A DNA stretch of 6,878 nt, from contig JAIENF010000641.1 in the NCBI GenBank assembly GCA_019751575.1, positions 1-6,878 on the forward strand, written 5' to 3'. The position numbers were made by a program, and so were the translations under genes. Source of the stretch: Burkholderiales bacterium. GTDB lineage: Bacteria > Pseudomonadota > Gammaproteobacteria > Burkholderiales > CAIKXV01. Positions 1 to 5,998 of this stretch are shown here, one piece after another. Position 1 is the first letter of the stretch. Each line of letters begins with the position of its first letter. Below the pieces are notes generated by a model. The model saw only the letters and a program-made list of their open reading frames with translations. It was not told where the DNA came from and searched no databases.

Positions 1-1
1 G

Positions 2-763
2 CTGGCAGTGGCGGACAAGGTACCGGTGGTCACCGAGTCGGCCGACGAGATCTGGGAGACGCTCGGCGTCAACAGCAAGTCCCAGCTCGCCCAGCTCGAA
101 CGCATCCACCAGTTCGAGATCGCGCGTGGCCTGCTCGAGGCGGGCGTGACGCTGCTCGACCCGTCGCGCCTGGACGTGCGCGGCCAGCTCGCCTGCGGCG
201 TCGACGTGACCATCGACGTCGGCTGCGTGTTCGAAGGCACGGTGAAGCTCGCCGATGGCGTGAGCGTCGGACCGAACTGCGTGATCCGCAACGCCACCAT
301 CGGCGCCGGCACCCGCATCGAGGCGTTCAGCCACATCGACGGCGCGACGGTCGGCGCGCGGGCGCGCATCGGCCCGTATGCCCGGCTGCGTCCGGATGCT
401 GCGCTGGCCGACGAGGTGCACATCGGAAACTTCGTCGAGGTGAAGGCGAGCACCCTGGGCGCGCGCAGCAAGGCCAACCACCTCGCGTATGTCGGCGATT
501 CCACCGTCGGACGCGACGTGAACATCGGCGCCGGCACCATCACCTGCAACTACGACGGCGCGAACAAGCACCGCACGGTGATCGAGGACAACGTGCACAT
601 CGGCTCCGACGTGCAGCTGGTCGCGCCGGTGAAGGTGGGCAAGGGGAGTACCGTCGGCGCGGGTACCACGGTGTGGCAGGACGTGCCGCCCGGCGGGCTG
701 GTGGTGAACCCGAAGCAGCAGCAGCACCGGGCGGGGTGGCAGCGGCCGAAGAAGGGGAAGTGA
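2..763 (+). CDS. glmU: Bifunctional GlmU, C-terminal acetyltransferase half (5' truncated by window edge)
   Basis: GlmU makes UDP-GlcNAc for peptidoglycan and LPS in the cytoplasm. The C-terminal domain acetylates glucosamine-1-phosphate, and the N-terminal domain, absent here because the window starts inside the gene, uridylylates it. The frame is open from position 2; the GTG at 8 is internal. The segment begins at the end of the uridyltransferase domain and linker ([17 protein letters not shown]) and then runs through hexapeptide repeats of a left-handed beta-helix. Numbering from the GTG at 8, acetyltransferase residues line up without gaps with E. coli GlmU: R128 (R333), K146 (K351), H158 (H363), Y161 (Y366), N172 (N377), K187 (K392), S200 (S405) and A218 (A423). 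[15 protein letters not shown] is diagnostic. The C-terminus ([16 protein letters not shown]) is complete. No strong terminator follows. The next gene is convergent and ends 20 bp away, whereas glmS is the usual neighbour. Confidence 0.97.
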   Translation: MAVADKVPVVTESADEIWETLGVNSKSQLAQLERIHQFEIARGLLEAGVTLLDPSRLDVRGQLACGVDVTIDVGCVFEGTVKLADGVSVGPNCVIRNATIGAGTRIEAFSHIDGATVGARARIGPYARLRPDAALADEVHIGNFVEVKASTLGARSKANHLAYVGDSTVGRDVNIGAGTITCNYDGANKHRTVIEDNVHIGSDVQLVAPVKVGKGSTVGAGTTVWQDVPPGGLVVNPKQQQHRAGWQRPKKGK

Positions 764-783
764 CCGCGTTACGATGAGGATCG

Positions 784-1227
784 CTAGCGCGAACGCAGAT
801 CGGGTCGTTCCCTGTCCAGCCATGCCTCGACATGCGCAAGAAGCTTTCGAGCTTTTGAGAGGCACTCGGCCGCCGCAGCATCGGTGATCAGTTCCCCGGA
901 GTAGTCGGATTGGTTTCGCTGCTTGCGCAAAGCATCGAGGATGATCACGGTCTCGCGCGGAACTTCAACGCTCAGCACGAGAGACTGGATTGCCGTCTGA
1001 TGATGCCCGGGCTTGCTGGTCAGCGTCCGGTAGCCGTTCGCGTTCAAGGCCAGCATCGCGAGCTGCATGATCGCCTTGTAGGACGCGTCGAATCGATTCG
1101 ACGTACTCAGGCCTGGCAACTGGGCATCGGCGATGTTTCGCTCTGCCGCAGCGAGCAGGCGTGCGACGACTACCTTGTCGGCTTGTGCGACATCAAGGCT
1201 GATCCCGAGCAGGTTCTTCAAGGTCAT
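784..1227 (-). CDS. HEPN-domain protein, putative toxin of an MNT/HEPN pair
   Basis: This 147-residue, all-helical protein resembles HEPN proteins encoded next to nucleotidyltransferases. Family-like landmarks are NRFDASYKAIMQLAMLAL (44-61), NGYRTLTSKPGHHQTAIQSL (63-82) and the C-terminal RKQRNQSDYSGE (101-112). HEPN toxins such as HepT are RNases carrying an R-x4-6-H motif. Here the equivalent place reads R101/R104...D108-Y109, with Asp where the catalytic His is expected, so RNase activity cannot be assumed. The ATG at 1227 lies inside the upstream nucleotidyltransferase gene (35-bp overlap), which implies translational coupling. A weak GGAA precedes it. The toxin role is inferred from the pairing; a regulatory or substrate-binding HEPN is the alternative. 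Confidence 0.82.
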   Translation of the reverse strand: MTLKNLLGISLDVAQADKVVVARLLAAAERNIADAQLPGLSTSNRFDASYKAIMQLAMLALNANGYRTLTSKPGHHQTAIQSLVLSVEVPRETVIILDALRKQRNQSDYSGELITDAAAAECLSKARKLLAHVEAWLDRERPDLRSR

Positions 1228-1804
1228 CGACGGTTCCGATCAGAAACAGCTTCGGCTTCGCCATCACGTCCGCAAGGAACGCATCGTTTGTCTTCTTCGC
1301 TGCAAACTCGCTGGCGGCGAGCACCTTTGGATTCACCTCACGGCCCAGCGTGGCCTGGGTTGGATGAAACGCCTCGACCACCTCGCGGAAGGTCACGTCG
1401 CCGATCAGCATCACATCGATGTCGCTGCCGCTGTGTTCGCGCCCCTGTGCGACGGACCCGAAAACGAACGCAAGATGTATCCGCGCTGCCAACGGCCCCA
1501 GCGCCTCCACGAGCACGTCAGCCAGCCCCGATGTCTTGCGCAGGATGCTCGCCAGCTCCGTGAAGATGGGCGCGCTCGTGTCCGCGCTGTAGACCTGCTG
1601 GTTGCCGCGCTTCTCTCGCTTCAACAACCCCACTTCGGCAAGCTTGCCGAGTTCGCGCGTGATCGTCCCCGGCGATAAACCGGTCCGGCGAGCGATTTCC
1701 CGGCCATGCAGCGCATCCTCAGGCTTCAACAACAGGAGGCCAAGGACGCGGCGCCGGTACTCGGGGAAAAGGAGGGAAGCGAGAGGTTGACGCATTTTGG
1801 GCAT
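1193..1804 (-). CDS. Winged-HTH fused to minimal nucleotidyltransferase (MNT), putative antitoxin/autoregulator
   Basis: This protein has 203 residues from the chosen ATG. Residues about 12-75 form a winged helix-turn-helix (HGREIARRTGLSPGTITREL, then a wing ending KREKRGNQQVYSAD). Residues about 105-190 are a polymerase-beta-like MNT domain with the exact G-S-x10-D-x-D signature: G116-S117 and D128/D130 in FVFGSVAQGREHSGSDIDVM. In the studied MntA-HepT pair of Shewanella, the MNT antitoxin AMPylates the HEPN toxin; the same is inferred here. The added HTH suggests this protein also represses its own promoter. The ATG at 1804 is preferred because GAAAGAG lies about 9 nt upstream. In-frame ATGs at 1825 and 1795 are possible, and the frame stays open far upstream without likely coding content. 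The stop overlaps the HEPN gene by 35 bp. Confidence 0.88.
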   Translation of the reverse strand: MPKMRQPLASLLFPEYRRRVLGLLLLKPEDALHGREIARRTGLSPGTITRELGKLAEVGLLKREKRGNQQVYSADTSAPIFTELASILRKTSGLADVLVEALGPLAARIHLAFVFGSVAQGREHSGSDIDVMLIGDVTFREVVEAFHPTQATLGREVNPKVLAASEFAAKKTNDAFLADVMAKPKLFLIGTVDDLEEPARDQP

Positions 1805-1834
1805 CAAATGTCGCTCTTTCGGCATCGATATGCA

Positions 1835-1854
1835 AGCCTGTCGACGAACAGGCT
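1835..1854. promoter_or_regulatory. Inverted repeat in divergent intergenic region, candidate operator
   Basis: AGCCTGT (1835-1841) and ACAGGCT (1848-1854) are perfect 7-bp arms around a 6-nt centre. The repeat lies 31-50 nt upstream of the preferred MNT start and within the 153-bp gap separating it from the divergent gene at 1958. Its position fits an operator for the HTH-MNT protein. This is inference from position and symmetry only. I saw no convincing -35/-10 pair next to it. Confidence 0.35.
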
Positions 1855-1957
1855 GTCGTCCCGACATTGACCTCTCCAGACCGAATGCGGTACTTCTCAC
1901 ACGGCGGGACCCGCTCCCGTTGCTCGATGTCCGCACGCCAACCCTTCGGGAGCTCCC

Positions 1958-2641
1958 ATGCTGCGTCACCTGACCCTTGCCTGCCTGCTGAGCGTCTCCA
2001 CCGCACACGCCGCAACTGTCGTGACGTTCTACGGCGACGACGACGGATTCGGCATCGGCGTGCGCACCGGCACGCTGGCCGATACGCGCATCTCCAATGC
2101 CACGCCTGGCGATGCGCCGCTGACCGACGCCCCGATGTTCCAGGACGCCTTGAACCAGCCCCAGTTCCGGCCCACGGGATCGTTCGCCCCGTTCGTGGTG
2201 ACCGGGGACATCGTGTCGGCGACGCTGTCGCTGCGGGTGGCCGGCCTGCGCGTCGGGCCCGTCGATAACAACCGGATCTTCCTTGACGGGTTCGACATCG
2301 GGAGGGCGCCCGGGCGGGACCTGTTCGGCCAGGTCTCGGACAAGCCCGCGGAGGACACCACGATCGAGGAACTCAGCGTCTCGCTGTCGTCCTTCTTCTT
2401 TCCGTTCCTGGCCGATGGCTCGGTCAGCCTCGATCGCTCGCGCATTCTCCAGTTCACCGAGAACGTGTTTGCGCCGCTGGCGCCGTTCCAGGTCGACTTC
2501 ATCCGCCTGACGATCGAGACGCGCGACCCGGGCGTGGCTGTCGTGCCGCTGCCGCCGGCCGCGCCGTTGCTTGCGCTGGGGTTGGCGGCAGTGGTGGCGC
2601 TGGGGCGGCGGTCGCGCGGGGCGCCGCAATGGCTGAACTGA
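1958..2641 (+). CDS. Secreted protein with VPLPP/PEP-CTERM-like sorting signal
   Basis: This 227-residue protein of unknown function is built for export and surface anchoring. An N-terminal signal peptide (MLRHLTLACLLSVSTAHA) is probably cleaved near residue 18. The middle part (about 20-190) is beta-rich with no motif I recognise. The C-terminus has the tripartite form of exosortase substrates: VPLPP (196-200), a hydrophobic stretch (AAPLLALGLAAVVAL, 201-215) and a basic tail (RRSR, 217-220). In PEP-CTERM/VPLPA families an exosortase removes this tail; none is encoded here. The ATG has a good ribosome-binding site (CGGGAG, 1947-1952). Seven residues (GAPQWLN) follow the basic cluster, which is a slightly long tail. 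The 3' end overlaps the XRE gene by 13 bp. Confidence 0.75.
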   Translation: MLRHLTLACLLSVSTAHAATVVTFYGDDDGFGIGVRTGTLADTRISNATPGDAPLTDAPMFQDALNQPQFRPTGSFAPFVVTGDIVSATLSLRVAGLRVGPVDNNRIFLDGFDIGRAPGRDLFGQVSDKPAEDTTIEELSVSLSSFFFPFLADGSVSLDRSRILQFTENVFAPLAPFQVDFIRLTIETRDPGVAVVPLPPAAPLLALGLAAVVALGRRSRGAPQWLN

Positions 2642-2937
2642 AACACGTTCGTGTCGAACACGATCACCAGGCCTTTCTCGCGAAGGCGAGCAAGCGCACG
2701 GGTTTCAATGAAGCCTATGCTTCGCTCGAGTTCGAGTATCAGGTGGTCAGCCAGCTGCTGAAGGCGCGCACCCGGGCGGGGCTTACCCGGGAAGCGGTCG
2801 CCGAACGCATGGGCACGACCAAGAGTGCCGTGTCGCGGCTGGAATCTGCTGGCAAGCATGCGCCATCATTGGGGACGTTGAAGCGATACGCCGAAGCGGT
2901 GGGCTGCGAGTTGCAGGTCAGGCTAGTGCAACGGTGA
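2629..2937 (+). CDS. XRE-family HTH protein, HigA-like antitoxin without visible toxin
   Basis: This 102-residue protein has a Cro/C1-type helix-turn-helix at about 38-95. The stretch RAGLTREAVAERMGTTKSAV followed by SRLESAGKHAPSLGTLKRYA and the end VGCELQVRLV is typical of HigA-like antitoxins, which bind a RelE-family toxin and repress the shared operon. Such genes usually follow the toxin, often with a short overlap. Here the ATG lies inside the end of the secreted-protein gene (13-bp overlap), and no RelE/HigB frame is found upstream or in the 200 bp downstream. It may be an orphan left after toxin loss, or a plain transcriptional regulator. The Shine-Dalgarno sequence is poor, so expression may depend on coupling to the upstream gene. 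Confidence 0.85.
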   Translation: MAELKHVRVEHDHQAFLAKASKRTGFNEAYASLEFEYQVVSQLLKARTRAGLTREAVAERMGTTKSAVSRLESAGKHAPSLGTLKRYAEAVGCELQVRLVQR

Positions 2938-3137
2938 TGCGTCCATACAGAGCGTGAAGATGCGATCCACATCTTCTCCTTCAGAAAAGCCACGAAGCGT
3001 GAAGCAACGTTCCTCTTCCGCCAGCTCCCGAACTGACCGAGCGCGTCTGCACGACGCCGACTGCCCGGGTGTGCCGTCGAGCGACCATCCGGAAGCGGAT
3101 GTCGCCCATGTGGTTCGCGGCATCGTCAGGCACCGCC
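2938..3137. other. Gap without a convincing gene
   Basis: This 200-bp stretch lies between the XRE gene and the stop of the binding-protein gene. On the minus strand a 66-codon frame (2923-3123) starts 14 bp past the binding-protein stop. A second minus frame has GC-rich third positions over its first part only. Neither resembles a family I know or has a good ribosome-binding site. A decayed gene is possible. No terminator hairpin was seen. Confidence 0.4.
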
Positions 3138-4178
3138 TCACTCCGCCTTGATCCCCGCCTCCCGCGCGATCTTCGTGAAGCGCGCGATGTCCTCGCGTAC
3201 CTGCTGCGCGAACTGCTCCGGCGTGCTGCCGATCAGCTGGAAGCCCGCCTTCAGCAGCGGCTCGCGGATCTCCGGCAACTGCAGCGCACGCACGCCTTCG
3301 CGGTGCGTCGCATCGACGATTGCCTTCGGCGTCCCCGCCGGCAGGAACAACCCGAACCACGCGCTCGCGGTATAGCCCGGCAGTCCAACCTCGGCGAAGG
3401 TCGGGATCTCCGGCGCGATCCAGATGCGCTGCGTCGAGCCCATCGCCAGCGCACGCAACCGTCCGCTGCGCAGGTGGGGCAGGGTCGACTGCGGCGCGTC
3501 GAGCCCGACCATCACCTCGCCCGAGAGCAGCGCGGTGGCCGCCGGGGCGCTGCCCTTGTACGGCACATGGTTCATCCGCATCCCGGCCAGCGCGTTCAGC
3601 GCCTCGGTGGCGAAGTGCGGATAGCTGCCGACGCCGAAGCTCGCATAGGTGATCTCGCCCGGCCGCTTGCGCGCGAGCGCAACCAGCTCCTTCACCGACT
3701 TCACCGGCAGCGACGGATGCACAAACAGCGCGAACGGCGCATCGGCCAGGTTGGTGACCGGGATCAGGTCGCGGATCGGGTCGTAGGGCAGCTTCGCGTA
3801 CATAGCCGGCGGCGTGGCGACATGGCCGACCGCGCCGAACAGCATCGTGTAGCCATCGGCCGGCGCGCGCACGACGAAGTCCACGCCGATGGTGCCGGCC
3901 GCGCCCGGGCGGTTCTCGATCACGAACGGCTGGCGCAGCTGCTCCGACATCTTCTGCATGATCGGCCGCGCGACGAAGTCGGGGTTGCCACCCGCCGGCG
4001 TCGGGATGATGATGCGCACGGGCTTCGACGGCCAGGCGGGCGCGGCAACCTGCGCGGCCGCCGGTGTGGCGATGCCCGTGAACAGCAGCGCGATGCCGGC
4101 CAGGCCGGTGCCGAGGCGCAGCGCGGCAGGCGCCATGGGGAACGTCCGGGGCGACGTCCGGGGCAACGCAAATTCCAT
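3138..4178 (-). CDS. Bug/TctC-family tripartite tricarboxylate transporter substrate-binding protein
   Basis: This 346-residue periplasmic binding protein captures a small organic acid or aromatic carboxylate; the ligand cannot be read from sequence. A long signal peptide ends near TPAAA-Q (about residue 42). Family landmarks follow in order: WPSKPVRIIIPTPAGG (49-64), IENRPGAAGTIG (87-98), the GYTMLFG segment (109-115), YDPIRDLIPVT (132-142), HVPYKGSAPA (204-213), LLSGEVMVGLD and the GYTASAWFGLFLPAGTP segment (268-284). The ATG at 4178 is chosen for its AGGAGG 8 nt upstream; a longer frame up to 4292 would overlap the divergent gene. The coding start contains a 12-nt tandem repeat. No TctA/TctB membrane genes are nearby, so it is an orphan binding protein, as is common in Burkholderiales. 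It is probably co-regulated with the divergent hydrolase. Confidence 0.93.
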   Translation of the reverse strand: MEFALPRTSPRTFPMAPAALRLGTGLAGIALLFTGIATPAAAQVAAPAWPSKPVRIIIPTPAGGNPDFVARPIMQKMSEQLRQPFVIENRPGAAGTIGVDFVVRAPADGYTMLFGAVGHVATPPAMYAKLPYDPIRDLIPVTNLADAPFALFVHPSLPVKSVKELVALARKRPGEITYASFGVGSYPHFATEALNALAGMRMNHVPYKGSAPAATALLSGEVMVGLDAPQSTLPHLRSGRLRALAMGSTQRIWIAPEIPTFAEVGLPGYTASAWFGLFLPAGTPKAIVDATHREGVRALQLPEIREPLLKAGFQLIGSTPEQFAQQVREDIARFTKIAREAGIKAE

Positions 4179-4251
4179 CGGGGTCTCCTCCTGCTTTTCT
4201 TGTAGTGCCGCCATCATAAACGACGACAACATCGCAACGGAGGAGCGACCC
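4179..4251. promoter_or_regulatory. Divergent promoter region between binding protein and hydrolase
   Basis: These 73 bp hold both ribosome-binding sites (AGGAGG for the minus gene, GGAGGAG at about 4239-4245 for the plus gene) and must hold both promoters. On the minus strand TATGAT (4218-4213) is a good sigma70-like -10, giving a leader of about 28 nt; its -35 is weak. The plus-strand promoter is not clear. Sharing so short a space suggests joint regulation, but no regulator gene or clear operator is visible. Confidence 0.5.
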
Positions 4252-5304
4252 ATGACACGGGCGCGAGTGGATGAGGTGATCGGCCAGGGCATGCATCGCT
4301 TCCTGGGCGACGGCGTGCATTACCGGGACCTGCTCGACATCCGGGCGGCGATGGACGACTGGTCGCAGTGGTGCACGGTATGGTCGCAATTCGGCGACGC
4401 CGCCGAGCAGCGCGGCCGCGCCGCCGAAGACCAGGGCCACATCCGAACCGCCGCGCGCGAATACGCCCGCGCCGCGCTCTACTTCCACTACGCGCAGAAC
4501 CTGTACTACGACGACCCGCAGCTCAAGCGCAGCGTGCACGACCGCAAGGTCGCGGTGTTCGCGCGTGCAGCGCCGATGCTGTCACCGCCGCTGCAGCCGG
4601 TGAGCATTCCGTTCGACGGCATCGAGATGCCGGCCTACCTGCGGCTGCCGACGGGAGTATCGAAGCCACCCTGCGTGATCCTGCTCGGTGGCCTCGACAC
4701 CACCAAGGAGGACTACCAGGTGGTCAACGACCTCTGCGTCGAGCGCGGGCTGGCGACGCTTGCCTTCGATGGCCCTGGCCAGGGCGAGACGCTGTTCCGC
4801 ATGCCCTGGCGCCGCGACTTCGAGCAGTGCGTGATCGCGGTGCTCGACTTCCTAGAGCAGTGCCCGCAGATCGACGCCGGCCGCATCGGCATCATCGGCC
4901 GCAGCACCGGCGGCTACTACGCACCGAAGGCCGCGTCGATGGACACACGCATCCGCGCCGCGGTGGCCTGGGGCGCGATGTACCACCTGCGCAACCTGGC
5001 GAGCATCCCGCGCGCGACGCTGGACGGCTTCGTCTACGTCAGCGGCTCACGCTCGGTAGAGGAGGCGCGCACGTTCTTCGAGTGCATCGACCTCGAGGGC
5101 GCGGCGGCGAAGATCCGCTGCCCGCTGCTGATCGTGCATGGTGGCCTCGACACCATCACGCCGATGGAGAACGCCACCCGGATGGCAGCCGAGGCGGGTG
5201 GCCCGGTGGAGACGTTGATCTGGGAAGACAGCGGGCACTGCTGCCACGACCGCTCGCACATCGTGCGGCCGGCGATGGCGGACTTCATGTGCAGGTGGTT
5301 GTAG
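4252..5304 (+). CDS. Alpha/beta hydrolase, 2,6-dihydroxypseudooxynicotine hydrolase-like
   Basis: This 350-residue cytoplasmic alpha/beta hydrolase has a helical N-terminal region (about 1-110) before the catalytic fold, the layout of the DHPON hydrolase/FrsA-like group. That group includes an enzyme splitting a C-C bond in nicotine breakdown. The likely triad is Ser218 in the elbow GRSTGG (216-221), Asp300 in HGGLDTITP (296-304) and His329 in EDSGHCCHD (325-333). CVILLGGLDTTKED (141-154) should form the oxyanion region. Triad order and spacing closely match DHPON hydrolase, but the natural substrate is unknown; a beta-diketone or ester of aromatic origin is inference. The ATG at 4252 is chosen for GGAGGAG upstream; an open frame extends to 3889 but runs antisense through the binding-protein gene. 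It ends 22 bp before a convergent gene. Confidence 0.9.
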   Translation: MTRARVDEVIGQGMHRFLGDGVHYRDLLDIRAAMDDWSQWCTVWSQFGDAAEQRGRAAEDQGHIRTAAREYARAALYFHYAQNLYYDDPQLKRSVHDRKVAVFARAAPMLSPPLQPVSIPFDGIEMPAYLRLPTGVSKPPCVILLGGLDTTKEDYQVVNDLCVERGLATLAFDGPGQGETLFRMPWRRDFEQCVIAVLDFLEQCPQIDAGRIGIIGRSTGGYYAPKAASMDTRIRAAVAWGAMYHLRNLASIPRATLDGFVYVSGSRSVEEARTFFECIDLEGAAAKIRCPLLIVHGGLDTITPMENATRMAAEAGGPVETLIWEDSGHCCHDRSHIVRPAMADFMCRWL

Positions 5305-5326
5305 CGGGGTGTGGCAGCCCGTTATC

Positions 5327-5542
5327 TCACGCAGGGTGCGCCGTGAACTTGACGCCCAAGGCGCGAGCCACCTTCATGACGGTGTCGAATCGCGGCTTCG
5401 CACCAGGCGCAAGGGCCTTGTACAGACTTTCGCGACCCAGCCCTGCATCTTTGGCGACCTGAGCCATTCCCTTCGCTCGAGCCACGTCGCCCAGGGCAAG
5501 CAGCAACAGATCCGGATCGTTCGCTTCAAGTACGGCTGTCAT
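5327..5542 (-). CDS. HI1420/TIGR02684-type addiction-module antidote, apparently 5'-truncated
   Basis: From the only good start codon this is 71 residues: a HigA-like helix-turn-helix (GMAQVAKDAGLGRESLYKAL, about 25-44) and the usual end (FDTVMKVARALGVKF). The family is normally nearer 95-100 residues. Its missing N-terminal signature, AARYLDDDEAIAEY, is present in frame immediately upstream (5543-5584), but no ATG, GTG or TTG precedes it before the stop near 5702-5707. The original start has therefore probably been lost, and the gene may be dead or make a shortened protein from the ATG at 5542. Its usual RelE-like toxin partner, normally just upstream, is absent. The attC-like element abuts the lost end. 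It converges on the hydrolase gene. Confidence 0.7.
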   Translation of the reverse strand: MTAVLEANDPDLLLLALGDVARAKGMAQVAKDAGLGRESLYKALAPGAKPRFDTVMKVARALGVKFTAHPA

Positions 5543-5590
5543 GTACTCGGCGATAGCTTCGTCGTCGTCGAGGTACCGCGCTGCACCTTT

Positions 5591-5611
5591 GAGGTCGCGA
5601 TTTGCGACCTC
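5591..5611. repeat. Perfect inverted repeat upstream of the truncated antidote
   Basis: GAGGTCGC (5591-5598) and GCGACCTC (5604-5611) are perfect 8-bp arms with a 5-nt spacer, 49-69 nt upstream of the ATG at 5542. It could be an operator for the antidote, or the edge of the adjacent palindromic element. If the antidote reading frame once extended through here, the repeat lay in coding sequence. Confidence 0.45.
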
Positions 5612-5616
5612 AACTT

Positions 5617-5686
5617 GGCGAAATCGATTCGAGTCAGCGCCTGAAGCGCCTAGCCAGCATAGGTCCGCTCGAGCGCTGGGTTGGGC
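5617..5686 (-). other. Integron attC-like recombination site (degenerate)
   Basis: Read on the minus strand from 5686, the element opens with GCCCAAC (matches RYYYAAC), a short spacer, then CTCGAGCGGAC, like the R'' and L'' boxes of attC sites. About 20 nt later comes GGCGCTGACTCGAATC, like the L' box (GCTTAACTCAAGC in aadA-type attC). The closing GTTRRRY core is not intact; GATTTCG sits in its place. The total of about 70 bp is in the normal attC size range. It starts 18 bp after the stop of the RelE/ParE toxin gene, on the same strand, exactly where a cassette's attC would sit. No integrase gene or second attC was found, so a vestigial cassette boundary is the most I can claim; chance palindrome is the alternative. 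Confidence 0.4.
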
Positions 5687-5704
5687 AGAGCCAGGCGATA
5701 CGGA

Positions 5705-5998
5705 CTATTGCCTGCCACGCCAGTACCCAGGTCGGCGCTTCTGATGCGCGAGGGCCACAATGCGAAGCGTATCGCCAGAAACGCGATAGACGATGCCGTA
5801 CGGAAAACGACGAAGTGGCAGACGCCGCAAACGCCCACGCCAAAGGGCACCGAGTTCCGGAGAGGCGAGAAGCAAGGCGACCGAGCGCTCGAACTCGGCC
5901 ACAAACTGCAACGCGAGTACCGGACTGGCTTCCTTTGCGTAGAACACAGCACCATCGACAAGCTCATCTGCTGCAAGCGGATGAGTCGATGCAATCAT
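5705..5998 (-). CDS. RelE/ParE-family toxin
   Basis: This 97-residue toxin belongs to the RelE/ParE superfamily, whose members cleave mRNA on the ribosome (RelE) or poison gyrase (ParE); which applies here cannot be told. Landmarks are an N-terminal helical hairpin (DELVDGAVFYAKEASPVLAL...), the RRLPLRRFPYGIVYRV strand region (58-73), RIVALAHQKRRPGYWRGR (79-96), and the conserved H85, R88/R89 and Y92-W93-R94. The ATG at 5998 overlaps the antitoxin stop as ATGA (4 bp), the classical coupled arrangement, with antitoxin first. The gene is full length. The attC-like element begins 18 bp past its stop. Confidence 0.92.
   Translation of the reverse strand: MIASTHPLAADELVDGAVFYAKEASPVLALQFVAEFERSVALLLASPELGALWRGRLRRLPLRRFPYGIVYRVSGDTLRIVALAHQKRRPGYWRGRQ

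Noticed and set aside
764..790. Terminator after glmU
   Set aside because: GCGTT...AACGC and CGCTAGCG give only weak, short pairing with no T-run.
1805..2629. N-terminal extension of the MNT frame up to 2629
   Set aside because: The extension is antisense to the secreted-protein gene and of low-complexity Arg-rich composition; the winged helix begins just after 1804.
2029..2859. 276-codon minus-strand frame opposite the secreted protein and XRE gene
   Set aside because: No recognisable domain, and it spans two genes with clear protein signatures on the other strand.
2923..3123. 66-codon minus-strand frame after the binding-protein gene
   Set aside because: No known family, weak ribosome-binding site, mixed codon character and antiparallel overlap with the XRE gene; kept only as a note on the gap.
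3069..4205. 378-codon plus-strand frame opposite the binding protein
   Set aside because: Arg-rich antisense shadow of a well-supported gene.
3889..4251. Upstream start for the hydrolase
   Set aside because: It would run through the divergent binding-protein gene; the ATG at 4252 has a strong ribosome-binding site.
2923..4539. Very long minus-strand open frame (538 codons)
   Set aside because: It overlaps the binding-protein gene in another frame, is rich in Arg and Ala as expected for an off-frame GC-rich translation, and matches no family.
4368..5462. 364-codon plus-strand frame within the hydrolase
   Set aside because: Off-frame shadow with Arg/Pro-rich translation; the hydrolase frame carries an intact catalytic triad.
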